Positions 1 to 7,579 of a stretch of DNA of 25,522 nt are shown one piece after another. The notes under the pieces are model-generated. The model was not told the DNA's origin. It saw only the letters and a list, made by a program, of their open reading frames with translations, and searched no databases. Both the position numbers and the translations under genes were made by a program. The stretch is taken from NCBI GenBank assembly GCA_002731395.1, contig PCBQ01000076.1, positions 1 to 25,522 on the forward strand. Direction: 5' to 3'. How positions within the stretch are numbered: the stretch's first letter is position 1; each line of letters opens with the position of its first letter. This DNA comes from Methanobacteriota archaeon. Its GTDB lineage: Archaea > Thermoplasmatota > Poseidoniia > Poseidoniales > Poseidoniaceae.

Positions 1-1149
1 GATCAGCCGATCTGCGCCCACATCTGCGGCCAGTTTCACTGCGGCACCGGTGATGGCTCGGGTGCTTCTGAACATGGCCAAAGCAGGCGGGCTGGGAAGA
101 CCATCAATCGCGGATGAGGCCCGCTCAGCGATTCGAATCATCGTGGAGACGGCCTCAACCGGATAAGCCCCGGTCGCCGTTTCTCCAGAGAGCATGACCG
201 CGCTAGTGAATTGCCGAATCGCCGTCGCGACGTCGCTGACCTCGGCGCGGGTGGGACGGGGATGGTCGACCATCGATTCCAACATTTGCGTGGCCACGAT
301 GACGGGTTTTCCCCGAGCAAGGCACAAGGCGATGATGCGCTCTTGGGCTGCAGGGACTTCCTCAAGCGGAATTTCCACCCCGAGGTCGCCACGCGCTACC
401 ATGACCGCGTCTGATGCTTCGACGATCGCATCGAGGTCGTCAAGGGCCGCAGGATGTTCGATTTTTGCGATAATCCACGTGTGGACTCCAGCTTCGGAAA
501 TGATTCGACGTGCAGGTGCCATGTCCGCTGCACTCCGAACATAGGACACGGCGACAAAGTCCACCTCCTGTTCGATGGCATGACGAAGGCACGCCTCATC
601 CCGCTCACCGATGGCGGGGAGGGAGACTCTCGTGCGGGGAACGTTGATGCCTTTGCGTTCGCTCAAACGACCCCCATCAAGCACGTGTGCGCTGACGATT
701 GAACCCTCAATTCCTTGCACTTCCAATCGCACCAACCCGTCAGCGAGCAGCACTGGGTCGCCAACGCGCAACTCTTCAGCCAACGTACCGTACGGGACGG
801 GAAAGGCCAGTGTGCTGACGTCCTCAGAAGCCTCTTCACCACACAGCAAGGTTACCGTCATGCCACGTTCGAGATGAACGCTTCCGGGGAAACGCCCGAG
901 CCTGAGCTTGGGGCCAGGGAGGTCTGCCAACACGCCGAGCGGTCGGCCAGCGGTCGCTTCCGCGGCACGCAGACGCTGAATGGTTGCCGTTTTTCCTTCG
1001 AAATCTCCGTGTGAGTAGTTGATGCGAGCCACGTCAAGTCCGGCCTCGAGCATCGAGGCCAACGTCGCCTCGTTGTCGCATGACGGCCCGATGGTTGCGA
1101 TGACGCGTGATCTGTGCACGCATGGCGATGACTTGGGACGGTTCTTCAA
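1..1149 (-). CDS. pyk: Pyruvate kinase (3' end beyond the left edge)
   Basis: Transfers phosphate from phosphoenolpyruvate to ADP, giving pyruvate and ATP in the cytoplasm (last step of glycolysis). Reading the minus strand gives a continuous frame with family motifs in order: IATIGPS at the N-terminus, ARINYSHG (substrate/K+ site), a B domain around LADLPGPKLR, the catalytic-lysine region IAKIEHP, the Mg2+/active-site stretch MVARGDLGVEIP, the TQMLESM helix with PTRAEVSD, and VMLSGETATGAYPVEAV. The frame is still open at base 1, so the C-terminal regulatory domain is missing from the window. I placed the start at TTG 1149 because GGAGGA lies just upstream. GTG 1119 would give the more usual ~10 residues before IATIGPS and is a real alternative. 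It diverges from the malic enzyme gene, and both control the pyruvate pool. Confidence 0.93.
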   Translation of the reverse strand, partial: MKNRPKSSPCVHRSRVIATIGPSCDNEATLASMLEAGLDVARINYSHGDFEGKTATIQRLRAAEATAGRPLGVLADLPGPKLRLGRFPGSVHLERGMTVTLLCGEEASEDVSTLAFPVPYGTLAEELRVGDPVLLADGLVRLEVQGIEGSIVSAHVLDGGRLSERKGINVPRTRVSLPAIGERDEACLRHAIEQEVDFVAVSYVRSAADMAPARRIISEAGVHTWIIAKIEHPAALDDLDAIVEASDAVMVARGDLGVEIPLEEVPAAQERIIALCLARGKPVIVATQMLESMVDHPRPTRAEVSDVATAIRQFTSAVMLSGETATGAYPVEAVSTMIRIAERASSAIDGLPSPPALAMFRSTRAITGAAVKLAADVGADRLI

Positions 1150-1186
1150 CGGTCCTCCGTAGGTGGGCGTGGCAACAGGAATTGGC

Positions 1187-1204
1187 GGTGTGCGGAGCCA
1201 CACC
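1187..1204. repeat. Short inverted repeat between pyk and the malic enzyme gene
   Basis: GGTGTG (1187-1192) and CACACC (1199-1204) are perfect reverse complements separated by six bases, in the ~100-base divergent region between the pyruvate kinase and malic enzyme starts. Such dyads can be repressor sites or RNA hairpins. Six-base arms also arise easily by chance in GC-rich DNA, so this is only a candidate. Confidence 0.25.
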
Positions 1205-1249
1205 ACAGAAGGCTCAAACCGGGGCGCGTCGCCGAGAAGGCCGAGGAAG

Positions 1250-3565
1250 ATGGCAGAAGCATCGCGCGAAGAGCGCCTCAAGCGAGAAGCCTTGGAGTAC
1301 CACGAAGCCTCGCCCCGTGGGAAAATCAAGGTCGTGCCCACCAAGCCACACGCCACCGCTCACGAGCTTTCTCTGGCGTATTCGCCAGGCGTGGCCTACC
1401 CTTGTCTAGAAATCGCAGAGCGGCCTGAGGACGCCTACCGATACACGTCGAAAGGCAACCTCGTGGCCGTGATCTCCAACGGGACAGCCGTGCTTGGCCT
1501 TGGCGACATCGGTGCCCTTGCCAGCAAACCGGTCATGGAAGGAAAGGGGCTGCTCCTGAAGACCTTCGCCGACATTGACGTGTTTGACATCGAAGTGGAC
1601 GAGACCGAACCCGAGCGCTTTATCGATACCGTGGTGGCGATCTCTAAGACCTTTGGAGGCATCAACCTCGAGGACATCAAGGCTCCAGAATGCTTCGAAA
1701 TTGAGCGTCGCATCGCCGAGGCTACCGACATTCCAGTGATGCACGACGACCAGCACGGTACGGCCATCATTTCCGCTGCTGCGTTGATCAACGCATGTGA
1801 GTTGCAGGGAAAAGCCATCGAGGACGTCAAAGTCGTCGTGATTGGCGCTGGAGCCAGCGCCATCGCCTGCGCGAACCATTACGTGGCCTGCGGCGTTGCA
1901 CCCGAGCACATCACGATGTGCGACAGCAAGGGCATCGTCACCAAGGCGCGGTTGGAGGCTGGAGAAATCAACGCATACAAGGCACCTTTTGCCCATGACC
2001 GCCCAGCCGGTGACCTGAGCGATGCCCTGGTCGGTGCTGATGTCATGCTTGGCTTGTCACGTGGCGGATTGGTGACCGGGGAAATGGTCGCTGCAATGGC
2101 CGAGCGCCCCATCGTGTTCGCGTTGGCCAACCCAACGCCGGAAATTTTGCCTGACGAGGTCATGGCGGTTCGTGATGATGCGATCATCGCGACCGGGCGT
2201 TCCGATTATCCAAATCAAGTCAACAACGTTCTGGGTTTCCCGTACATCTTCCGTGGTGCACTCGACGTCCGCGCCCGGGACATCACGCAGGGCATGAAAA
2301 TGGCCGCCACCCGCGCGCTCGCGGACCTGGCAAAAGAACCCGTTCCGGACTACATCTCACAGGCTTACGACGGTCTCGAGATGCAGTTTGGCCCCGAGTA
2401 CATCATCCCCAAACCCTTCGACCGCAGGGTGCTCATTTGGGAAGCCAGCGCGGTCGCGCAGGCTGCCGTCGAGGAAGGGGTCGCTGGTGTTTCAGCCGAA
2501 GATTTCGATGCTTTGCGTTACCGTGAGGAACTCGAAGGTCGACTCGGACAAAGTTACGCCTTGATGCGCAGCGTCATCAACCAAGTTCGTGGACGAGGCA
2601 AGCGCATCGTCTTCCCCGAAGGCGACCAGGAACGTGTGCTCCGTGCTGCGGCTCAATTGTCCGATCAACAGATTTGCCACCCCATCCTCCTCGGTCCGCC
2701 TGAACGTATTCAGCGCCGCATCGAGCACCTTGGGCTGGAGTTCGAGCACACGATCGTCAATCCACGCAAAGACGAGCGCAGAAAAGGTGTCTATGCGCCT
2801 GAACTGGCCAAGCGCAGGGCAAGGAAAGGCGTCACGCTTGCTGATGCCGAGCGGCTGCTCAAGAGCCGTCCATACTTCGGTTCCAGCATGTTGAGGGCGG
2901 GTGATGCCGACGGTCTGGTTGGTGGTGTGGGCCGCACCTATGCTGACGTGTTGAAGCCCGCCATTCAGACCCTTGGCACGCACCCAGAGGGACACTGCAT
3001 CGTTGGGTGCTACGTGGTCTCCGTCGCGGGTCGTCTCATCATCCTGGCCGATGCGACCGTCAACATCTATCCAGACCAGCGTACCCTGGCCGAGATCGCG
3101 GTGCAGACCTCGAGGGTCGCGCGACGGTTTGGCCTTGAGCCACGCGTTGCGATGCTTTCCTTCTCCAACTTTGGGACCAATCGTGAGCAGCGAAGCACGC
3201 GTCTTGAGGAGGCCGTAGCCACCGCTCGCGAGCTTGATCCATCGTTGAAAATCGACGGTCCAATGCAGGCGGACACAGCCCTCGACACACTCGTGCAGGA
3301 AGAATATCCATTCCTGAATTTCGAAGGGCCTGCCAACGTTCTCGTCTGCCCGAACCTCGCTGCCGCAAACATCGCTTACAAGTTGCTGGAACAACTGGCG
3401 GACGCGGAAATGATTGGGCCCATTTTGGAAGGCACCACCTTCCCCGTACAAATTGTGGCACGCAACGATGAGGTCCGCGACATTGTGAACATGGCCACGT
3501 TGTGCGTGGCCGAGGCGTGCAGAGGCGATTCCTATTGGGAAACGCTGCGCTCGTCCTCGTCGTAA
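1250..3565 (+). CDS. maeB: NADP-type malic enzyme fused to phosphotransacetylase-like domain
   Basis: Oxidatively decarboxylates malate to pyruvate and CO2 with reduction of NAD(P)+, linking the TCA cycle to the pyruvate pool. At 771 residues it matches the two-domain MaeB architecture. The malic domain (about 1-430) shows SLAYSPGVA (41-49), KPVMEGKG (93-100), [12 protein letters not shown] (141-152), the metal-site HDDQHGT (165-171) and a Rossmann motif GAGASA (199-204). The second domain (about 450-771) begins KRIVFPEGD and is a phosphate acetyl/butyryltransferase fold; in MaeB enzymes it is thought to be regulatory rather than catalytic. The frame is open upstream to GTG 1163, but ATG 1250 is preceded by GAGG and gives the usual family N-terminus (a short helix, then EYHE). 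Its last 34 bases overlap the convergent gene ending at 3532. Confidence 0.95.
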   Translation: MAEASREERLKREALEYHEASPRGKIKVVPTKPHATAHELSLAYSPGVAYPCLEIAERPEDAYRYTSKGNLVAVISNGTAVLGLGDIGALASKPVMEGKGLLLKTFADIDVFDIEVDETEPERFIDTVVAISKTFGGINLEDIKAPECFEIERRIAEATDIPVMHDDQHGTAIISAAALINACELQGKAIEDVKVVVIGAGASAIACANHYVACGVAPEHITMCDSKGIVTKARLEAGEINAYKAPFAHDRPAGDLSDALVGADVMLGLSRGGLVTGEMVAAMAERPIVFALANPTPEILPDEVMAVRDDAIIATGRSDYPNQVNNVLGFPYIFRGALDVRARDITQGMKMAATRALADLAKEPVPDYISQAYDGLEMQFGPEYIIPKPFDRRVLIWEASAVAQAAVEEGVAGVSAEDFDALRYREELEGRLGQSYALMRSVINQVRGRGKRIVFPEGDQERVLRAAAQLSDQQICHPILLGPPERIQRRIEHLGLEFEHTIVNPRKDERRKGVYAPELAKRRARKGVTLADAERLLKSRPYFGSSMLRAGDADGLVGGVGRTYADVLKPAIQTLGTHPEGHCIVGCYVVSVAGRLIILADATVNIYPDQRTLAEIAVQTSRVARRFGLEPRVAMLSFSNFGTNREQRSTRLEEAVATARELDPSLKIDGPMQADTALDTLVQEEYPFLNFEGPANVLVCPNLAAANIAYKLLEQLADAEMIGPILEGTTFPVQIVARNDEVRDIVNMATLCVAEACRGDSYWETLRSSSS

Positions 3566-4368
3566 ATTTCCCCGTCGTCCCAGGTGACCGTCGGGCGCCT
3601 CGGCCGCCATACGGCTCCGGTGACGAACCCTGCGACCAACCCCCCGAACAGCAGATTCCCCCATCCTTCCAGCGCGTAGCTTCCGAAGCCACGCACCACT
3701 GGGATGAGGAAGGAAGGAACCACGCCGATCAGCAAGGTGCTCAGCACCTCAATGCGAAGGTTGGCCGCGCGGTCGGCTTGTTTAGGCACGGTACGCGCCG
3801 GCGAGGTGCGTTTTGGACTCAACACAAGCCGAAGCACGGTACCGGGCAGACGTCGGTCCATGGGCACCGATGATGTGGCTGTGGCTCCTGCTTTCTGTGG
3901 GTGAACCTCGATGCAGGCCAACTGTTCCATCAATGGACCGTGTCCGGAACCCTCTCTGGGGCGGCCGTCCATTGGTGCACCCCGGTGGTTGGAGAACGGT
4001 GCGTCCGCCAAGACCTCGAGCGCCCCTTGTTGAGGTTTGAGCACCCCGGATTCTCGAGCATGGGTCCACTCCGCCATGCTTGGAGGCCGAACCTCGAAGC
4101 CCTCATCGACAAGGGGTCGAACCGCCGCGCAGATGCGCTGGAGCAACGCGGCATCGATGCCCTCATGGACGCCCTCTTCCACGGTTTCATCAGATCCAAC
4201 AAGGTCCGCCACCTCACTTGTCGAGAGGGGTGATTCAAGGATGAGGAAGGCGGGAAGCCGGACCTCATGCCTTGGCCGCTGGCTGGCGTGAATCCAACCC
4301 CCACGGTTGTCACCTACGTGGGTCGTGCCTGCTTTCACTTCGGCGAAGGTCAGCGGGCCGACCTTCAC
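3532..4368 (-). CDS. Truncated FGE/SUMF1-like domain protein with two C-terminal membrane segments
   Basis: No confident function. The 278-residue product starts at GTG 4368. Residues ~30-60 (RPRHEVRLPAFLI, then STSEVADLV) resemble the opening strand of formylglycine-generating-enzyme/SUMF1 domains, where a peripheral HxV element is followed by 'T..EY..F'. PPSMAEWTHARESG near 115-130 resembles the family's 'LPTEAEWEYAARGG'. The rest of the FGE core, including the C-terminal Cys/RGG region, is absent, so it is unlikely to be an active oxidase. After a polar linker come two hydrophobic segments (around STLLIGVVPSFLIPVV and LLFGGLVAGFVTGAVW) and an acidic tail. It starts four bases after the upstream glutathione-transferase gene stops, implying an operon, and its 3' end overlaps malic enzyme on the other strand. 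Confidence 0.5.
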   Translation of the reverse strand: MKVGPLTFAEVKAGTTHVGDNRGGWIHASQRPRHEVRLPAFLILESPLSTSEVADLVGSDETVEEGVHEGIDAALLQRICAAVRPLVDEGFEVRPPSMAEWTHARESGVLKPQQGALEVLADAPFSNHRGAPMDGRPREGSGHGPLMEQLACIEVHPQKAGATATSSVPMDRRLPGTVLRLVLSPKRTSPARTVPKQADRAANLRIEVLSTLLIGVVPSFLIPVVRGFGSYALEGWGNLLFGGLVAGFVTGAVWRPRRPTVTWDDGEIYDEDERSVSQ

Positions 4369-4372
4369 GCCA

Positions 4373-5110
4373 TCACGCTCCGTGGAGCGTGCCGTTCATT
4401 TCGTTGTACCAGGCCATTCCGGCTTCATGGTCGCGGAGTTGATCGAATTGAGGGAACGGGAAAATGGACCGCATGTAGCCGAAGGCGGCAAAGTCCACCA
4501 GATCAGGTTGGTCGCCGCCAAAGAAGGGTTGGCCATCGAATGCACCGGTGAATTCACTCAGCAGGTCGTGCCAGAGTTTCTTTGGTGTGCGGCCGTCTCT
4601 CTTGACCCGCTTTCGGGCGATGATGCCCCACATGACCGGAAATCCAGCCCAAGCGTACAGGCGCTTTGAGATGAATCCAAATTTCTCGATCTTCGAGATT
4701 TTGGTGGTGGTCTTCAAGGCGGAACCGAGGCTACCGTAGAGGATTGGAACCGTGGCTTTGGACAAGTGGGTGTCGACCCAAGTCATCCACTGGTCTTGGC
4801 GGTCAGCATCGCCGCGACCAGCCAATTTCCCTTCGTTGTAGGTGGCATCGATGTGACGCAAGAGGGGGGTTGAATCAACGATGTGTTGACCGTTTTCATC
4901 GGTAAAGACCGGGACTTTGCCCCAGTCGCCCGCGAAGGCCACATCCTTCCGGATTTTCATGCCGTTGACTGGAACGTATTCGACGTCCAAATCGAGGTGT
5001 TCAATCAGGCCGCGCACCTTCCAACAAAATGGACAGGAGTACAGCATGTGTAGCGTGGGGCGCTCGCCCATGGTGGGTGCTGATGCCGGCGTGCTTTCAA
5101 GACTGTTCAT
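4373..5110 (-). CDS. Glutathione S-transferase-like protein, mPGES2 type with CPFC motif
   Basis: A cytosolic thiol-dependent redox or conjugation enzyme; the substrate is unknown. The 245-residue product has an N-terminal thioredoxin/glutaredoxin fold with the redox pair C26-P-F-C29 (context LYSCPFCWKVR), then the glutathione-contacting stretch KVPVFTDENG and the conserved DSTPLLRHI. An all-helical C-terminal domain follows, ending with a GDQPDLVDFAAFGYM segment typical of GST C-domains. The CPFC spacing and following helix most resemble prostaglandin E synthase 2-like GSTs. ATG 5110 overlaps the stop of the upstream gene by 14 bases with GAAGGTG just before it, so I prefer it over TTG 5149. 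Such proteins are commoner in bacteria and eukaryotes, so lateral gain is possible. Confidence 0.8.
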   Translation of the reverse strand: MNSLESTPASAPTMGERPTLHMLYSCPFCWKVRGLIEHLDLDVEYVPVNGMKIRKDVAFAGDWGKVPVFTDENGQHIVDSTPLLRHIDATYNEGKLAGRGDADRQDQWMTWVDTHLSKATVPILYGSLGSALKTTTKISKIEKFGFISKRLYAWAGFPVMWGIIARKRVKRDGRTPKKLWHDLLSEFTGAFDGQPFFGGDQPDLVDFAAFGYMRSIFPFPQFDQLRDHEAGMAWYNEMNGTLHGA

Positions 5111-5432
5111 CACCTTCGTCAGGATTCCAGCCTGGTTTCCAGAAAGCAAGGTCGTCCAACCACCTCAGCCATGCCTCATCGCCGCCATTAAGCAAGCGAT
5201 AAGCACGGCGTTCTAGCCCGAGATGGCCGGCGTCATCCAACGTGCCGTCAGCCATGGCTTCCCTCCATTCAACCTGGAGCTCCCGCACCCGCATCCGACC
5301 GGCCTGTGGTTGGTCGAAATGACGCTCGCAGACCTCCTGCAGGGCCGCAAGCCACGCCCTCGTGTCCCGGCGGAGGGGAGGATTCGAATCGAAGGTTGAA
5401 GCGCGACGGCTCCAAGGAAAGCGCCACCCCAT
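5097..5432 (-). CDS. Small protein of unknown function
   Basis: No family recognised. From ATG 5432 the product is 111 residues: a basic start (MGWRFPWSRR), a helix-rich middle with many Trp and Arg (AWLAALQEVCERHF, VEWREAM), and an acidic tail ending GWNPDEGDEQS. It looks like a soluble cytoplasmic helical protein. The frame is open to GTG 5486, but the added 18 residues are Gly/Pro/Ser-rich and not obviously coding. Its stop overlaps the start of the glutathione-transferase-like gene by 14 bases, so it probably heads the three-gene minus-strand operon (5432 to 3532). It diverges from rlmH, whose start is about 75 bases away. Confidence 0.55.
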   Translation of the reverse strand: MGWRFPWSRRASTFDSNPPLRRDTRAWLAALQEVCERHFDQPQAGRMRVRELQVEWREAMADGTLDDAGHLGLERRAYRLLNGGDEAWLRWLDDLAFWKPGWNPDEGDEQS

Positions 5433-5506
5433 GCACGGTCTTCGGCCCGGACTGCTTTGAGGTTGTCCAGCGAAGGACCCATGCACGAGGGCCTCTTGGA
5501 CGGTGC

Positions 5507-5956
5507 ATGGGGCGCATCATCGTCCATCTGCACGGTCGCCCAAAAGAGCGGTCCATGGCTGCCGCTCTCGACGTGTACGCAACACGTCTTCGTCAGCGTG
5601 GTGTGCGGTTGAACGTCCATCCGTCTAAAACGTCCCTTGAGGCATACTTGGGTGCACCTCCACAAGGTACGACGCGCGTGCTGCTCGATGAGGGAGGTGA
5701 TGCACTGGACAGCCTCGCGTTCGCGGACATGGTTCGACGGTGGGAGCTAGCCAGCGAAGATGTGCACCTCATGGTCGGACCTCCAAACGGTTGGGAGGGC
5801 GCTGAACCCCGATTGCCCCGTCTGTCGTTGTCACCGTTGACCTTGCCCCATGAACTGGCAAGCGTGGTGCTTCTTGAGCAACTTTATCGGGCCACTGAAA
5901 TCCAGCGTGGGACCGCCTATCACCGTGGTGGAGTGCAGGACGAAGAACGGAATTGA
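5507..5956 (+). CDS. rlmH: RlmH-type SPOUT rRNA methyltransferase
   Basis: RlmH methylates N3 of a pseudouridine in helix 69 of large-subunit rRNA (position 1915 in E. coli), using SAM at the subunit interface of the 70S-type ribosome. The 149-residue product has the SPOUT trefoil-knot C-terminus: LLDEGGDALDS, the SAM-loop motif LMVGPPNGW (family IGGPxG; one Gly is Pro here), and the signature SLSPLTLPHELA, LLEQLYRA and GTAYHR. Length and N-terminus (MGRIIVHLHGR) match the family from ATG 5507; the open frame extending upstream to 5306 is out-of-family sequence overlapping the divergent gene. Its TGA overlaps the TTG start of the next gene (TTGA at 5953-5956), implying translational coupling. 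Confidence 0.9.
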   Translation: MGRIIVHLHGRPKERSMAAALDVYATRLRQRGVRLNVHPSKTSLEAYLGAPPQGTTRVLLDEGGDALDSLAFADMVRRWELASEDVHLMVGPPNGWEGAEPRLPRLSLSPLTLPHELASVVLLEQLYRATEIQRGTAYHRGGVQDEERN

Positions 5957-6747
5957 AAGCCAACGCCCTCCCGTCGGCCATTGTGGGCCCTTTCTCTGAC
6001 GACGCGACCTTGGTTTGGCTCCTCCTGGGGCTCCTGGGCCTGATTGGCGTTCTGCTGGTTCGCTTGTCGCGTCAACAGCCCTTTCCAGAGCCTTCGTACC
6101 GTTATGGCTTGACGATCTTGACCATTGGCGCGCTGTTGGCCATGGGCACCGCCGCTCCGCGGCCGCTTGGCGTTGATGGCCTGTTGGCAGTGCTGTGCGT
6201 GTTGGGAGCCTTTGGGGTGCTCGCAGGATTGACGCACATCGTTCGCACCCGTCGGGACGTCATTGTGGCCCCCCTCTCCGGTTTTCTTCTGTGCGTCGGC
6301 ATCGGTGGCCTGATGGCTCGGACGTGGTCAACCCTGACAGCCGTCGAACAATGGGTGGATTTCTTCGCTTTGGTCTTGCTTGGTGTGGGTCAGACCTACC
6401 TCGTGTTCCGTGGTTTGCTGATTGGAAAATTGCCGTTGGCGTGGAGCCAAGCAGGGATGGTGGCCCTTCAGCGGGGTGCCCTGTCAGGCGAGCGGGGAGC
6501 CATCGCTTGCTTTGAGCGAGGATGGGCCACGGATGAACCCCATCTCAACCCAATGGCCTACCTCGCCCTTCACCGGATTCACACTGCCCTTGGGAACGTT
6601 GACGAGGCAAACGCTTGGCAAGCATCGCTGAGTTCCTCAGGAGGCGAGGCAGCCGTGGCCGAAGCCTGGATTGAGGCCGTCGAAGAAGCCATCCTTCGTG
6701 TGGTGCCGGATGCCGGAGAGCGGTGGCCAAATCACGAGGAAGCATGA
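5953..6747 (+). CDS. Five-helix membrane protein with TPR-like cytoplasmic tail
   Basis: Function unknown. The 264-residue product begins at TTG 5953, overlapping the rlmH stop, and has five hydrophobic segments at about 18-37, 50-66, 74-95, 104-122 and 133-154. The remaining ~100 residues are soluble and helical, with a tetratricopeptide-like pattern (GAIACFERGW, then PMAYLALHRIHTALGNVDEA), which suggests a protein-binding tail. No catalytic motif is visible. Tight coupling to rlmH probably reflects compact genome organisation rather than a shared function. There is no ATG near the N-terminus; the first in-frame ATG lies after the second membrane segment, so TTG is the most plausible start. 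Confidence 0.7.
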   Translation: MKANALPSAIVGPFSDDATLVWLLLGLLGLIGVLLVRLSRQQPFPEPSYRYGLTILTIGALLAMGTAAPRPLGVDGLLAVLCVLGAFGVLAGLTHIVRTRRDVIVAPLSGFLLCVGIGGLMARTWSTLTAVEQWVDFFALVLLGVGQTYLVFRGLLIGKLPLAWSQAGMVALQRGALSGERGAIACFERGWATDEPHLNPMAYLALHRIHTALGNVDEANAWQASLSSSGGEAAVAEAWIEAVEEAILRVVPDAGERWPNHEEA

Positions 6748-6762
6748 GCGTCAAATACAGTG

Positions 6763-6772
6763 CCTTATATCT
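6763..6772 (+). promoter_or_regulatory. Candidate archaeal TATA box for the gene at 6793
   Basis: CTTATATC in the short gap after the stop at 6747 is one of the few AT-rich TATA-like elements in this GC-rich window. TTATAT (6765-6770) is centred about 26 bases before ATG 6793, the spacing expected for a leaderless archaeal transcript starting at the initiation codon. There is no Shine-Dalgarno match before that ATG, which agrees with a leaderless mRNA. Confidence 0.45.
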
Positions 6773-6792
6773 CAGCACGCTGGTTTTCTAAC

Positions 6793-7068
6793 ATGGCGTC
6801 GAAGGCTCAAGCGGGCCGTTGGGTGTGGATGGCCCTCTTGGCGTGGTTCTGTGCCAACCTTCTGTCGCAGTCGTTGTACATGGGACGCTACGGTTTGCCG
6901 TACGACGCCCAAACGATGCTCAAAGGGCTCGGGCCGCTCTACATTCCGCTGCTTGTGCTTGAGGGTCTGCTGTGGGTTGCAGGTGCCGGGTGGCTGATTC
7001 ATCGTGGCGTGGAACGGTTGAACCGTGGCAAAAAAAGCCTGCGACCTTCTGAGGCCTCGATGGCTTGA
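6793..7068 (+). CDS. Small two-helix membrane protein
   Basis: A 91-residue protein of unknown function. It has two hydrophobic segments, about residues 10-27 (VWMALLAWFCANLL) and 49-69 (LYIPLLVLEGLLWVAG), joined by a polar loop. A basic tail (RGVERLNRGKKSLR) probably lies on the cytoplasmic side. The frame opens at GTG 6760, but ATG 6793 lies ~26 bases after a TATA-like element and gives a cleaner N-terminus, so I chose it. It sits between an unrelated membrane protein and a DUF2203 gene on the same strand and probably has its own promoter. Confidence 0.65.
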   Translation: MASKAQAGRWVWMALLAWFCANLLSQSLYMGRYGLPYDAQTMLKGLGPLYIPLLVLEGLLWVAGAGWLIHRGVERLNRGKKSLRPSEASMA

Positions 7069-7095
7069 AGGGCCCTCGGCGGGTTTTGGCCTCAC

Positions 7096-7566
7096 ATGAA
7101 CATCGACGAAGGCACCTATGCGGGCAGGCCAATGCCACCGACAGCGGCCTGTCATGTGGCCGAGGGCATGCCGAGGGATGCCTTTCTCGTATCGATCGAA
7201 GAGGCGAGGCGTCTCTTGCCCAAGCATCGTCGAAGCCTCGCCATCTTGCAGGCCATGCACGACGAAGTGAATGCCTTGGCGGAAGAAATTGAGCATCTGC
7301 TGGACGGCGTGCCCCCTGAGCACCCCGCAGTCAAGGAAATCGCCGACCTGACGGCCACGACGATCGGCGAATGGCAGGAAGTTGTTTCAGACATGGAATC
7401 GCATGGCACGCACGTGGTCAGCCTCGACCCAGGTCGATTGCAATGGTTCGGTGTCGTCGATGCGCGGGTGGTCGCCTTCGGCTGGGAAGAAGGCGAAGAC
7501 GACATCGAGTGGTACCATGACGTCTCCGAAGGCTTCGGCGCGCGCAAACCCTTGATAGAGGCCTGA
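7096..7566 (+). CDS. DUF2203 family protein
   Basis: DUF2203 (COG4911) proteins are small, soluble and of unknown role. The family pattern is clear: an N-terminal FLVSIEEARRLLP element, a long amphipathic/coiled-coil helix (RRSLAILQ to EIEHLLDG), a second helix, then the C-terminal β-rich stretch in which VVSLDPGRLQWFGVVDARVV and FGWEEGEDDIEWYHD match the family's 'D.P....G..V.LCW..GE..I.YWH' pattern, ending GFGARKPL. The product is 156 residues from ATG 7096. ATG 7168 would start closer to the family N-terminus and cannot be excluded. It ends 13 bases before the cobalamin adenosyltransferase start, so the two are probably cotranscribed. Confidence 0.75.
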   Translation: MNIDEGTYAGRPMPPTAACHVAEGMPRDAFLVSIEEARRLLPKHRRSLAILQAMHDEVNALAEEIEHLLDGVPPEHPAVKEIADLTATTIGEWQEVVSDMESHGTHVVSLDPGRLQWFGVVDARVVAFGWEEGEDDIEWYHDVSEGFGARKPLIEA

Positions 7567-7579
7567 GCGAGGACCTCCC

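Noticed and set aside
1163..1249. GTG 1163 as the malic enzyme start
   Set aside because: The 29 extra residues are Gly/Arg-rich and outside the family; ATG 1250 has GAGG upstream and the usual N-terminus.
2492..3664. 390-codon minus-strand open frame opposite the malic enzyme-PTA gene
   Set aside because: It lies opposite a strongly conserved gene with family motifs throughout. Long antisense frames are expected in GC-rich coding DNA, and the product shows no recognisable domain.
5306..5506. N-terminal extension of RlmH
   Set aside because: The family begins at the residues encoded from 5507; the extension overlaps the divergent gene and has no conserved features.
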